From NCBI RefSeq assembly GCF_001486585.1, contig NZ_LN909046.1, positions 1,550,001-1,614,000 of the forward strand: DNA of 64,000 bases, read 5' to 3'. The stretch's first letter is position 1; every line of letters starts with the position of its first letter. Under the pieces are notes generated by a model that saw only the letters and a program-made list of their open reading frames with translations, searched no databases and was not told the DNA's origin. Position numbers and translations under genes: made by a program. Source of the stretch: Paenibacillus senegalimassiliensis. Its GTDB lineage: Bacteria; Bacillota; Bacilli; Paenibacillales; Paenibacillaceae. This document shows, in pieces, positions 16,962 to 25,275 of this stretch.

Positions 16962-17777
16962 TCATATGTGATTATATTTGTCTCTTTGCCTCGGGTCCTG
17001 GATCGGTACAGAGGCGACCAGCGTCCGCGTATAGGGATGCTTGGCCTGCATCAGCAGATCTTCGCCCGATGTCTTCTCTATGATTTCGCCTTGATACATC
17101 ACGGCTACACTGTCGCATAAGCGGTGTACGATGGACAGATCATGAGTGATAAAAATATAGGCTAGTCCTAACTCTTGCTTCAATTCCTTAAGCAAATCAA
17201 TCATTTGCTTGCGCAGGGTCATGTCCAGACTGGAGAAGGGTTCGTCGCATATGACCAATTCCGGTTGCAAGACAATCGCCCTGGCGATGCCGACTCTTTG
17301 CAATTGACCCCCACTCAGCTCATGAGGAAGCCTGCTGAGATACTCCCGACCCAGGCCAACCCGTTCCAGGGTCTCAACCACTCTGGACTTACGAGTCTGC
17401 GAATTGCTCCATCCATAATTGCGCAGCGGCTCGTCAATGATTTGCTCTATCGTGAACAGAGGATTGAATGCCGCCAGACTATTCTGGAAGATCATCTGCA
17501 CCTTGCCCCGGATGGCTTGCATCTGTCGCTGCTTCCAATGCGTAAACTCCATGTTGCGGTATAATACCTGGCCGGAGGAGGGCTTCTCCAGTCCCATCAG
17601 CAGCCTGGCCAAGGTGCTCTTGCCACAGCCACTCTCCCCCACCAGCCCAAGATTCTCCCCCGGTGCAAGAGATAAATTAACTTGGCTTACCGCCTGTACA
17701 GAGGGAACTTTTGCCGCCAGCCAGCCCCTTTCCGTACGATAAACTTTGCTTAAATTGTTGGCTCTCAACAGCTCCAT
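16962..17777 (-). CDS. ABC transporter ATP-binding protein (NikE/OppF-like)
   Basis: 271 residues. Walker A GESGCGKST, signature ELSGGQLQR, Walker B LVICDEPFSSLD, and H-loop ITHD. The sequence pattern (GEIIEK ... HPYTRTL near the C-terminus) is that of the second ATPase of nickel/peptide importers. It powers uptake together with the NikD-like ATPase encoded upstream. It lies between the NikD-like gene (70 bp upstream) and the binding protein, whose ATG at 16932 follows its stop by 29 bp. Confidence 0.88.
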   Translation of the reverse strand: MELLRANNLSKVYRTERGWLAAKVPSVQAVSQVNLSLAPGENLGLVGESGCGKSTLARLLMGLEKPSSGQVLYRNMEFTHWKQRQMQAIRGKVQMIFQNSLAAFNPLFTIEQIIDEPLRNYGWSNSQTRKSRVVETLERVGLGREYLSRLPHELSGGQLQRVGIARAIVLQPELVICDEPFSSLDMTLRKQMIDLLKELKQELGLAYIFITHDLSIVHRLCDSVAVMYQGEIIEKTSGEDLLMQAKHPYTRTLVASVPIQDPRQRDKYNHI

Positions 17778-17847
17778 AGCACTCTGTTCTCCCTAACTCC
17801 CTGTTAGTCAAATCTGTGTAATCCACTTCAAAGGTTCGGTCCGCCCG

Positions 17848-18636
17848 CTAGCGACAATCCAGTAAATATTTTGTATAAGGATGGCTGGGGGCGGCAAATA
17901 GGTCATACACATCCCCTTGCTCCACGATTCTCCCGGCACGCATGACGTACACATAGTCGGCCAGTTCGGCGACAACGCCAAGATCATGGGTAATGAGTAA
18001 AATGCTCATTCCCTCCTCACGCCGGACACGATTTAATTCCTTAAGGATTTGCGCTTGTATCGTCACATCGAGGGCCGTGGTCGGTTCATCGGCGATGAGC
18101 AGACCGGCACCCCCAAGCAAAGCATTTGCAATCATAACCCGTTGACACATGCCTCCACTAATTTGAAAAGGATATTTGTGAAACAAGCTCTCCGGCTGAG
18201 CAAGTCCCACCTGCTGCATCTGGCTTAAGACCAGCGTCTTGGCCTCCTGAGCCGATACCTGCCGATGCTGCTTCACGCTCTCCAGCAACTGCTTGCCGAT
18301 GCTAATAACAGGGTTCAACGCATTGACCGGGTCCTGGAAGATGACAGCTATTTCCCGGCCACGTATTTGCTGAAGCTGGCGCTCCGAATACGCACGAAGG
18401 TTCTGGTCGCCCAGCCAAATGTTGCCCTCCTCCACCTGTCCCGGAGGATCGATTAGGCCCATGGCCGCCATCGCCGTGACACTTTTGCCACTTCCGCTCT
18501 CACCGACCAGTGCCACAATCTGCCCTGGCTTCACCTCCAGACTCACATCCCCCACCGCCATCTGTAACCCTTGACCGGTGCGGAAGCTAACCCGTAAATG
18601 CTCGATTCGCAAAGCTGGAGGTCTTACATCCCTCAT
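17848..18636 (-). CDS. ABC transporter ATP-binding protein (NikD/OppD-like)
   Basis: 262 residues. Walker [10 protein letters not shown], signature ISGGMCQR, Walker [13 protein letters not shown], and [10 protein letters not shown]. The C-terminal [11 protein letters not shown] corresponds to the usual HPYT motif of OppD/NikD ATPases, which is followed there by a short Cys-containing tail; here the protein ends quickly after it. Its start overlaps the NikC-like permease by 4 bp. Confidence 0.88.
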   Translation of the reverse strand: MRDVRPPALRIEHLRVSFRTGQGLQMAVGDVSLEVKPGQIVALVGESGSGKSVTAMAAMGLIDPPGQVEEGNIWLGDQNLRAYSERQLQQIRGREIAVIFQDPVNALNPVISIGKQLLESVKQHRQVSAQEAKTLVLSQMQQVGLAQPESLFHKYPFQISGGMCQRVMIANALLGGAGLLIADEPTTALDVTIQAQILKELNRVRREEGMSILLITHDLGVVAELADYVYVMRAGRIVEQGDVYDLFAAPSHPYTKYLLDCR

Positions 18637-19481
18637 GGAGCTACCTCCTCTTTCCGCGCTTCGTCCAGCCCATGATTAGACGGCTTAAGCCCTTCGCCCA
18701 GCAAGTTGAAGCCGAGTACGGCGAGCATAATCGTCAGCCCCGGGAACAGCAGCAGACGTGGTGCGGTCTGAATATAAGGACGGCTGTCGTTCAGCATGAT
18801 GCCCCACTCCGGCGTAGGTGGCTGGGCTCCCAAACCCAGAAAGGATAATCCTGCAATAGAGAGAATGATGGTTCCGATCTCTAGCGAAGCCAAGACCAGG
18901 ATGGGGCGAGCGGTATTCAGGAGGATATGGCGAAATACGATTTGGAAATGGGAGGTTCCCGCAGCCCGGGCTGCCATAATATAATCACTTTCCTTGATCT
19001 CCAGCACCATTCCGCGAATGACGCGGGTATATCCTGTCCACCATACCGCCACGAAGGCGATTAACAGATTCTTCATACTAGGCCCCAGCATCGCCGTAAT
19101 CGCCAGAGAAAGGATCAGGCTGGGGAAGGCCAGCAAGATATCGATGATGCGCATTATAAAATGATCGATCTTGCCTCCGGCATAGCCAGCCAACAGACCA
19201 AGCGACACGCTAATAGAGAACACAGCAGCAAGAACGATCAGCGAATAATATAGCGAAGTTCGTATGCCGTAAATTAAGCGGGATAACACGCATCGCCCCA
19301 AATGATCTGTTCCCAGCGGGTATTCCAGAGAAGGCAGGCTTAATTTATGCTCCATATGGATTTGGAGCGGGTCTGAAGGGGCAATCCAGGGCGCCAAGAG
19401 GCCCACAAGCAGAAATAGCAGGACAATAGCTGCCCCGAACAGAGCCGCTTTCGTTCGTAGTAGTCGTGTCTGAAACATCAA
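18633..19481 (-). CDS. ABC transporter permease (NikC/OppC-like)
   Basis: 282 residues, about six transmembrane helices. The N-terminal OppC/NikC segment includes LAPWIAPSDP and YPLGTDHLGRCVLSRLIYG. The permease EAA loop is AARAAGTSHFQIVFRHIL, followed by LSFLGLGAQPPTPEWG, all classical for NikC/DppC. It forms the membrane channel with the NikB-like permease, whose gene ends 25 bp upstream. Confidence 0.9.
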   Translation of the reverse strand: MMFQTRLLRTKAALFGAAIVLLFLLVGLLAPWIAPSDPLQIHMEHKLSLPSLEYPLGTDHLGRCVLSRLIYGIRTSLYYSLIVLAAVFSISVSLGLLAGYAGGKIDHFIMRIIDILLAFPSLILSLAITAMLGPSMKNLLIAFVAVWWTGYTRVIRGMVLEIKESDYIMAARAAGTSHFQIVFRHILLNTARPILVLASLEIGTIILSIAGLSFLGLGAQPPTPEWGIMLNDSRPYIQTAPRLLLFPGLTIMLAVLGFNLLGEGLKPSNHGLDEARKEEVAP

Positions 19482-19506
19482 AACATACTGCTCCTTCTAC
19501 AAGCAC

Positions 19507-20394
19507 TTAGCGCAGCCTGATTCTGGGGTCCAGCAGCATATGCAGCATATCTACCGCCAAATTGACCAGGACAACAACAAGCGCCATCAGTAATACGTAA
19601 CCTTGAATGACAATGTAATCTTTCGCAAAAATAGCCTCAACCGCATATTTACCGATGCCGGGCCAGGAGAAAATCGTCTCCACAACAACTGAACCACCAA
19701 GCAAAGCGGACATATGAATGCCTAGCAAGGTCAGGCTGGGCAACCAGGCGTTACGGAGGGCGTGCTTGGCAATAACAGCCCCACCAGCCAGCCCCTTGGC
19801 CCGGGCTGCCTTGATATATAGCTTCCCGAGGATATCCAGCAAGCTGGTACGAATCAGCCGGATATAGATGCCCGCCAAGCCAAATCCCAAAGCAATGGAA
19901 GGCAAGACGAGACTCGATGGCCCCTCCATTCCTGTCACAGGCAACAGCTTAAGCTTGACGCCCCCATAGTAAATGAGGATCAGGCTAAGCCAGTAACCAG
20001 GCATAGATACACTAAGCAGCGCACAGACCCGACCCAAGCGATCCAGCAAGCTTCCCGGATAGAGGGCAGAGCCGATGCCAAGAGGCAGGGCAACTCCCAA
20101 CGCTACCAGCAGGGAGCCTGCAGTCAGCGCTGCCGTAGCGGGGAACCGACTCATCAATTCTGTAAATACAGGCCGTCCGCTGCTATAGGAAATACCAAGA
20201 TCAAGCTGGAACAAACGGAGCAGCCAATGCGCGTATTGCATATATACCGGGTCGTTCAGACCTAGCGCTTGCCGGATCGCCTGAACCGCTTCATATGTAG
20301 GCTTGATGCCATCGCCCCGCAGCATGATTTCCGCCGGATCGCCCGGCGTTAACTGCATAAGGCCAAAGGTGATGCAAGATATCCCCAGCAGCAC
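19507..20394 (-). CDS. ABC transporter permease (NikB/OppB-like); N-terminus apparently frameshifted
   Basis: NikB-type permease with QLTPGDPAE near the start, KAARAKGL in the EAA loop region, and the terminal DMLHMLLDPRIRLR. The longest frame with a usual start begins at a GTG (20394) inside the first membrane helix. Upstream, the same frame continues as RYLLQRLLQLVPVLLG but reaches a stop before any ATG. An ATG at 20446 with AAAAGGGG upstream is out of frame by one base: ATGAAGAACA would need to be ATGAAGACA to give MKTITRYLLQ. So a single-base insertion, real or from sequencing, probably splits the true N-terminus. It is the first gene of the operon. Confidence 0.82.
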   Translation of the reverse strand: MLLGISCITFGLMQLTPGDPAEIMLRGDGIKPTYEAVQAIRQALGLNDPVYMQYAHWLLRLFQLDLGISYSSGRPVFTELMSRFPATAALTAGSLLVALGVALPLGIGSALYPGSLLDRLGRVCALLSVSMPGYWLSLILIYYGGVKLKLLPVTGMEGPSSLVLPSIALGFGLAGIYIRLIRTSLLDILGKLYIKAARAKGLAGGAVIAKHALRNAWLPSLTLLGIHMSALLGGSVVVETIFSWPGIGKYAVEAIFAKDYIVIQGYVLLMALVVVLVNLAVDMLHMLLDPRIRLR

Positions 20395-20459
20395 CGGAAC
20401 AAGCTGTAGCAGCCGCTGAAGCAGATAGCGCGTAATTGTTCTTCATCCCCTTTTCTTAT

Positions 20460-20474
20460 TAGTAATATTTACGA
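20460..20474. promoter_or_regulatory. Zur-box-like operator 1, importer operon 1
   Basis: TAGTAATATTTACGA matches the Bacillus Zur box TCGTAATNATTACGA at 12 of 14 defined positions. It begins at the last base of an extended -10 (TGCTATAAT, 20474-20482, minus strand), where repressor binding would occlude the start of transcription. Confidence 0.6.
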
Positions 20475-20482
20475 TTATAGCA
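20474..20482 (-). promoter_or_regulatory. Extended -10 promoter of importer operon 1
   Basis: The minus strand reads TGCTATAAT, a perfect extended -10 element. The -35 region is weak. It lies about 30 bp before the out-of-frame ATG at 20446. Confidence 0.55.
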
Positions 20483-20508
20483 CGATCTTTTAAAATTGAT
20501 AGTATTAT

Positions 20509-20523
20509 TCGAAAAAATTACGA
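20509..20523. promoter_or_regulatory. Zur-box-like operator 2, importer operon 1
   Basis: TCGAAAAAATTACGA matches TCGTAATNATTACGA at 12 of 14 defined positions. It lies upstream of the promoter, 49 bp from the first box (start to start). Confidence 0.55.
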
Positions 20524-20566
20524 TTTGAGGAAGCGGCATTCCTTCTACTCAACTGCAAAGACAGAA

Positions 20567-20596
20567 AACGCCGTCCGGATAAACCCGGACAGCGTT
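20567..20596 (-). terminator. Intrinsic terminator after the GNAT gene
   Basis: Stem AACGC-(C/A mismatch)-GTCCGG / CCGGAC-GCGTT with a 6-nt loop, followed by TTTTC on the minus strand, 12 bp after the stop at 20608. Confidence 0.7.
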
Positions 20597-20607
20597 GATT
20601 ATTCCAG

Positions 20608-21132
20608 CTATTCATTGATAATCCAATATCGTCTAATTACATTTCCATCCTGCTGGGTGAAATCGCTGTCTCGTCTGCCCCCATTATGCAGAATCGTCTT
20701 CTCAGACGCCGTATTATCTGCATCACAGACCACCAGCACTTTGAGTATACCCAGTTTCTTCGCCTCGATTAAGGACAGCTTCAACATGGTGGCAGCGTAG
20801 CCCTTGCCTCTCTCCGAAGGGCGGATGCCATACCCGATATGGCCACCCGCTTGCAGCAAGTAGGGAGAAAGCTGATGCCTGATATTCACGGCCCCCAGTA
20901 TCCGATCTTGCTCGTTGACTAGCCAGAATGTGGAGTCGGGAACCCAACCCTCAGGAAGGTCGATCCCATGTTGGTGACGTTCCAGGTCCTCCAGCATCCT
21001 TTGAAACTCGCGGGGATCTTTGCTGATTACCCACGGAACCATACTTTCCCCGGAGTCCTTCCACTCCTGATAGAAAGACAGATACTCCTTCTCCAACCCC
21101 ATTTGTGGCTCTACAAGCTTTAAATGACTCAT
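20608..21132 (-). CDS. GNAT family N-acetyltransferase
   Basis: 174 residues. The acetyl-CoA-binding segment is IGYGIRPSERGKGYAATML near residue 100, followed by VLVVCDADNTASEKTILHNGG, the helix-strand of the C-terminal half. The acceptor is unknown. GGGAGAC precedes the ATG. It is a single-gene unit ending in a hairpin terminator, and lies between the Zur-like importer operon and a repeat element. Confidence 0.85.
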   Translation of the reverse strand: MSHLKLVEPQMGLEKEYLSFYQEWKDSGESMVPWVISKDPREFQRMLEDLERHQHGIDLPEGWVPDSTFWLVNEQDRILGAVNIRHQLSPYLLQAGGHIGYGIRPSERGKGYAATMLKLSLIEAKKLGILKVLVVCDADNTASEKTILHNGGRRDSDFTQQDGNVIRRYWIINE

Positions 21133-21156
21133 ATGGCAGTCTCCCTGTTAGAGGAT

Positions 21157-21216
21157 GTTCAAAAAGTCGTCTTCCCAGAACGAAGCTATTCTAGGAGTAA
21201 ATTCGACTTTTTGAAC
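21157..21216. repeat. Inverted-repeat element (GTTCAAAAAGTC family), copy 2
   Basis: A 60-bp element bounded by perfect 12-bp inverted repeats GTTCAAAAAGTC and GACTTTTTGAAC; the identity extends to 14 bp (TGTTCAAAAAGTCG). It resembles copy 1 at 11732-11814 in both ends and the internal GGAGTAA. Here it separates two minus-strand genes. Confidence 0.65.
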
Positions 21217-21232
21217 ACGCACTGTTATAGTT

Positions 21233-22156
21233 TTACACTTCCCGCTTCTCCTCGGGGTTGTAAATAATTCGGCGGTAATCCCAATCCTTAGAATCCATAT
21301 CACCCAGATACATCCGTTCATGAGCAGGCACCTGTTCATATTTCTCCTTGAGCTTGGTACGGTTATATTCCGTAGGGTACTCCAGATAGTTATAATAAGC
21401 CTCCCGGCAAAGCTCATGCGCCGTCTTCTCGCCTTGCAGCTTCGCATAGGAGTCCAGCAGTTCCTTCTTCTTCTCGTCATCCTCCGATCCATACAGCATA
21501 TCCGACAGGGTAATCTTGCCTAACTCAGGAATGGCAATCTCGGTAGGTTCGGAAATCTCTGTGAACAGCGTACCGTCATCGAACAGAATCAAGGCCTCTT
21601 CGAGCGTACAATGCTCCTCGAAGCCCGAACCGTATACGTTAACTGTCCCATTCTTATACACAACCAAATGACACAGAGAGATTCCTTCTGACCGCTTCAT
21701 GAATATATAGAAGCCCTTTCCCTCCACCGTCTGATAGAATTGCTCTTGCACGATTTGAAAATGGACGCTGCTTGGAGACGAAGCAACCCGTCTTTGCTCC
21801 TTGAGCTTGACCTCTGCTTCAGAGATTGTATATATATTGCTAAGCTCTGGATTAAGCTGCTGTACAGTAGCCTGAATAAGTTGATAATAGCTATCCTGAT
21901 CATGCGTCCAGCTTGCCGATTGGATACGATACGAGCCTAATCCGAATATGGAAATGGCTTCCCCTTCCGGAATCGTTGGCGTTAGCCAGCCTGACCGCAG
22001 CTTGGCTTGAAGACCCGGCATATCGACCAATTCCCAGCAGTTCACCATCCCGTCTTCATACACGTCAGCCTGAATATAGAAGTAATTGCCTCCGTTTCGA
22101 ATGATACCAGGCACCGCAGCCCCTTCAACTCTCTTCGTACGATAAATATGTTGCAT
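21233..22156 (-). CDS. Conserved hypothetical protein
   Basis: 307 residues, cytosolic, no signal peptide. It has strand-rich segments (NYFYIQADVYEDGMVNCWEL, HLVVYKNGTVNVYG) and an acidic, helical C-terminal third. I do not recognise a family. The ATG is backed by GGGAGGGAGAG, an excellent ribosome-binding site. It overlaps the end of the NUDIX reading frame by 115 bp, probably because that frame has lost its normal stop (see NUDIX entry). Confidence 0.65.
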   Translation of the reverse strand: MQHIYRTKRVEGAAVPGIIRNGGNYFYIQADVYEDGMVNCWELVDMPGLQAKLRSGWLTPTIPEGEAISIFGLGSYRIQSASWTHDQDSYYQLIQATVQQLNPELSNIYTISEAEVKLKEQRRVASSPSSVHFQIVQEQFYQTVEGKGFYIFMKRSEGISLCHLVVYKNGTVNVYGSGFEEHCTLEEALILFDDGTLFTEISEPTEIAIPELGKITLSDMLYGSEDDEKKKELLDSYAKLQGEKTAHELCREAYYNYLEYPTEYNRTKLKEKYEQVPAHERMYLGDMDSKDWDYRRIIYNPEEKREV

Positions 22157-22638
22157 AACTCTCCCTCCCTCAGCCCATCTGCATTATTGCCATTCACTTC
22201 GCGGCGACCATCGCGGCTCACTATACCAAAACCTTCAGAGAACTTCTTGTCCAGGAACATGGGCAAGCGTTCCTTCAACCCTCTGGACAAAGGCAAGTCA
22301 CTTAATTCGTCCCGGTCTACCCAGTACAACTTGCCTTCCTCCGTTTCTTGCAACAGTTCCCCAGTAAAGACATACGTTCTATAGCTGAACACGAAATATT
22401 TATCATGAGTTTCTTCGTTATACCAATAAATAATGCCGCACAGTTCCAACTCCGATACCGTCAGTCCAGTCTCCTCTTTAATCTCCCGGATAGTAGAATC
22501 CACGATGCTCTCGCCATCTTCTAGATGACCACCGGGAAAAGCCAGGCCCTCCCAAGACTTCACTCGCTCCTGGACCAAAACCTTATGCGTGTGCCGATCA
22601 TAGATCATACACATATTCGTTAATTCAATATTTGCCAT
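22042..22638 (-). CDS. NUDIX hydrolase, probably with extended C-terminus
   Basis: NUDIX box GGHLEDGESIVDSTIREIKEETGL (split GX5EX7REUXEEXGU) lies at about residues 36-58, with NUDIX-like strands on both sides. It resembles 8-oxo-dGTP diphosphatase-type (MutT/YtkD) enzymes that hydrolyse nucleoside diphosphate-X compounds. AAGGAG precedes the ATG. The last about 38 residues overlap the next gene and look non-native. One frame over, a TGA stop follows codon 159 immediately before the next gene's ribosome-binding site, so a one-base G insertion near 22168 may have removed the original stop (GATGGC-TGA read as GATGGGC-TGA). Confidence 0.8.
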   Translation of the reverse strand: MANIELTNMCMIYDRHTHKVLVQERVKSWEGLAFPGGHLEDGESIVDSTIREIKEETGLTVSELELCGIIYWYNEETHDKYFVFSYRTYVFTGELLQETEEGKLYWVDRDELSDLPLSRGLKERLPMFLDKKFSEGFGIVSRDGRREVNGNNADGLREGELCNIFIVRRELKGLRCLVSFETEAITSIFRLTCMKTGW

Positions 22639-22724
22639 GCTGACATCTCCTTAGCTATTTCTCATCGGCTTGTATACCCTATAGCATAACATTACGGTCG
22701 GGTCAGCTACCAAATAAATGTCAC

Positions 22725-24383
22725 TCACCCGCTGCTTAAATTCATGACGGCCAGTAAGATGACCGATGACACAAGGGACGTCAACAATTGCTTGCCTGCC
22801 AAGGCAGAGGCTATGGACCAGCCCAACTCCTTCTTGATGGTCCATAACGTAACCAGACAGGCGGTCAGAGTCGACGCCAAATATACCAGAAGAAATATCT
22901 GACCTGCACTCATTGATCTTAGCAGTTCACCTTCCCCTTGATTCAGCACCAGCAAGCCGTCCTTGCGTACGATCGAGAATATGATTCCCCCTGCTGCTGC
23001 CTCAGGCAAATGGAATAGACGGAGAAGCGGACCCACCGCCGCTGACAGCATGCCGATCAAGCCTGATGCCTGCATCGCTGTAGCAATTAAGCAGATCAGC
23101 AGAAAGATAGGCATAGCCTGAAGCAAGAACTGCTTGATTACGGCGCGAACCCGCCAGCTAACCGCATGCAGCTCCGGTTTTTGCAGGAAGGTCATCGTCT
23201 CCGTAGTGGGAGGACTTAGCGGCTCCTTCCCCCGATTCCATATTCGCGTATGCCAGGCTCCAATAAAACCAAGCACCAGGATGTAAGGAACGAACAGCCA
23301 TGGATAACCTGCGGAGCCAAACACCGATAAGGAGGCTCCGATCTGATAGCTGCAAGCCGAACCGTAGGCGATTAGCGATACGCAGGATCGCCTTGTGCAG
23401 GCACTGCATGCACGGCTCTGGAATACAGCCACCACATTGCAGCCAAACCCGGATAACACGGGAATCAGATCACGCCCATGGAGCCCGATGCGCTGCATCG
23501 GACCGTCCAGAGCTTGGGTAATCCGATCCTTGAGACCACTTTCCTCAGTCACGGCAACGCTAAGGCCCAGCAGTAATACCACCGGGAAGGCCCACAGGAA
23601 CGAATAAATGCCAAGGGTGAGCATCCCGTAATCCCCTACGAGGAATAATCGAAGCAATTGGGGCCATCTCATGGTTGCTATTTTGACAGGTTCTATTAAA
23701 TACTGGTCTATCCCTGGCTGCAGCCATGTCGATAACAGGTAGGCCACGAATACGGGCAAGGCAAAAATCAGCAGCATAAGCCCAACTGACAGGATGCTAC
23801 CCCAGCGTGGATGCTCCAGCCAGGAGGTTTGCGGCTGCAAAGCATAAATCTCTTCCAAAGACGGTAAACCACCACTTGGAAGAGATAGCGGGCGAGATGC
23901 CTTCAGTCTGCTGAGCAACTCGGTCCGATCCGTTAGCGTAAACGTTCGGGCATCCATCGCATACACCGGAATCCCCAATTCCTCGGAACAGGACTGCTCA
24001 AGCCTGGACAAGCCGGAGGGAATTTTATCAGCAAAGGTAAGTATCAATAGGGTCCGTTTACCTTGGAGCTTGGGGGAACTTAATAAGATAGGCAACTCTC
24101 TGACAACATCCATGGCTCGTACGACCAGCATCAGGATATCTGCATCCGTCGTAGCATCCAGGGCCATGCGGGTGGTCAGGCTATCATCATTTCCCCGGAT
24201 ACCAGGCAGATCAGTCAGAGCGAATTGGCGCGACATGTTCCCTCTCCGTGCCGTAATAGTAGAGCCACGGAAATTGGCCTCCTCCCCGGTGGCTTGACCA
24301 GTAAGGCCACGAAATAATGTGGATTTGCCGGAGGATTCAAGGCCAAGCATGATCACGTTCTGTCGTGGTGATATGACTTCCAT
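22725..24383 (-). CDS. FeoB-like GTPase/membrane transporter under a Zur-like operator
   Basis: 552 residues. An N-terminal small G domain (G1 GLESSGKST, G3 DLPG, weak G4 TFADK instead of NKxD) is followed by about eight to ten membrane segments with FeoB gate features (LSGFGCNVVAVFQSRACSAC ... and PEAAAGGIIFSIVRKDG). FeoB proteins import ferrous iron. Here the promoter is TTGACA-17-TATACT with a near-perfect Zur box starting about 8 bp downstream of the -10, so zinc rather than iron may be the relevant metal; this is inference. No FeoA partner is adjacent. It is shorter than classical FeoB (about 660-770 residues). Confidence 0.82.
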   Translation of the reverse strand: MEVISPRQNVIMLGLESSGKSTLFRGLTGQATGEEANFRGSTITARRGNMSRQFALTDLPGIRGNDDSLTTRMALDATTDADILMLVVRAMDVVRELPILLSSPKLQGKRTLLILTFADKIPSGLSRLEQSCSEELGIPVYAMDARTFTLTDRTELLSRLKASRPLSLPSGGLPSLEEIYALQPQTSWLEHPRWGSILSVGLMLLIFALPVFVAYLLSTWLQPGIDQYLIEPVKIATMRWPQLLRLFLVGDYGMLTLGIYSFLWAFPVVLLLGLSVAVTEESGLKDRITQALDGPMQRIGLHGRDLIPVLSGFGCNVVAVFQSRACSACTRRSCVSLIAYGSACSYQIGASLSVFGSAGYPWLFVPYILVLGFIGAWHTRIWNRGKEPLSPPTTETMTFLQKPELHAVSWRVRAVIKQFLLQAMPIFLLICLIATAMQASGLIGMLSAAVGPLLRLFHLPEAAAGGIIFSIVRKDGLLVLNQGEGELLRSMSAGQIFLLVYLASTLTACLVTLWTIKKELGWSIASALAGKQLLTSLVSSVILLAVMNLSSG

Positions 24384-24431
24384 CGTATTTACGGCTTCCT
24401 CCCTCTATACTAGCTATGAAATATTATTTAA

Positions 24432-24446
24432 TCGTAATTTTTACGA
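24432..24446. promoter_or_regulatory. Zur-box-like operator, FeoB-like gene
   Basis: TCGTAATTTTTACGA matches the Bacillus Zur box at 13 of 14 defined positions, the best match in the window. It starts 7 bp downstream of the -10, covering the likely transcription start. Confidence 0.7.
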
Positions 24447-24453
24447 TATGAGG

Positions 24454-24482
24454 AGTATAATAATCTCCTTTTCTCTTGTCAA
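24454..24482 (-). promoter_or_regulatory. Strong sigma-A promoter of the FeoB-like gene
   Basis: The minus strand reads TTGACA (24477-24482), a 17-bp spacer, then TATACT (24454-24459). A perfect -35 with a near-perfect -10 would be strongly expressed when unrepressed. Confidence 0.75.
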
Positions 24483-24571
24483 CAATAATGATCATCCTAT
24501 TTGCAAAAGCTATTCGTTATCTTTAAGCTTTATATAGTAGAAAGTTGAACGTGGATAAGGAGAGAACACAG

Positions 24572-25273
24572 GTGGCTTATATTGAATTCAATCATGTCAT
24601 TAAGGAGTATGCCTCGGAAGGCGTGGCTATCCGTGCCCTGGATGATGCAAGCTTCTCCATCGAGGAAGGCGAATTGGCGGTGATTCTGGGCGCATCGGGG
24701 GCCGGTAAAACTACGGCATTAAACATTCTGGGCGGCATGGACACGACCTCTTCGGGCGAGGTGATCGTAGATGGCGAGCTCATTTCCAAATACAATCCTA
24801 AACAATTGGTCGGCTACCGCCGTACGGATATTGGCTTCGTCTTTCAATTCTATAATCTGGTTCCCAATTTGACGGCACTGGAAAATGTGGAATTGGCCGC
24901 GCAGATTTGCGAGAATTCGCTGGACGCTGAGGAAACGTTGAACAAGGTTGGACTTGCTGACCGTATTACGCATTTCCCCGCCCAATTGTCAGGGGGTGAG
25001 CAGCAACGGGTGTCCATTGCCCGCGCGCTCGCCAAGAATCCCAAGCTGCTCCTCTGTGATGAACCCACCGGTGCGCTCGACTATACGACCGGCAAGCAAA
25101 TTCTGCAACTGCTGCAAGACACCTGCCGACGGGAGAAGATCACCGTGCTGCTCATTACCCATAACTCGGCACTGGCTCCCATGGCCGACAAGGTCATCCA
25201 TTTCAAAAGTGGCAAAGTGGTCAAAACGGCACAGAATCAGCAGCCTGTGCCCATTGCCCAGATTGAGTGGTAG
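24572..25273 (+). CDS. ABC transporter ATP-binding protein (MacB/LolD-like)
   Basis: 233 residues. Walker [11 protein letters not shown]-loop in [21 protein letters not shown], signature LSGGEQQR, Walker [13 protein letters not shown], and the switch histidine ITHN. The [11 protein letters not shown] and PNLTALENV segments mark the MacB/LolD/FtsE-type ATPases that work with FtsX-like permeases. The GTG at 24572 has AAGGAGA 8 nt upstream; the TTG at 24545 lies before that site. The next gene encodes its permease, starting 3 bp after the stop. Confidence 0.9.
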   Translation: MAYIEFNHVIKEYASEGVAIRALDDASFSIEEGELAVILGASGAGKTTALNILGGMDTTSSGEVIVDGELISKYNPKQLVGYRRTDIGFVFQFYNLVPNLTALENVELAAQICENSLDAEETLNKVGLADRITHFPAQLSGGEQQRVSIARALAKNPKLLLCDEPTGALDYTTGKQILQLLQDTCRREKITVLLITHNSALAPMADKVIHFKSGKVVKTAQNQQPVPIAQIEW

Positions 25274-25275
25274 TT

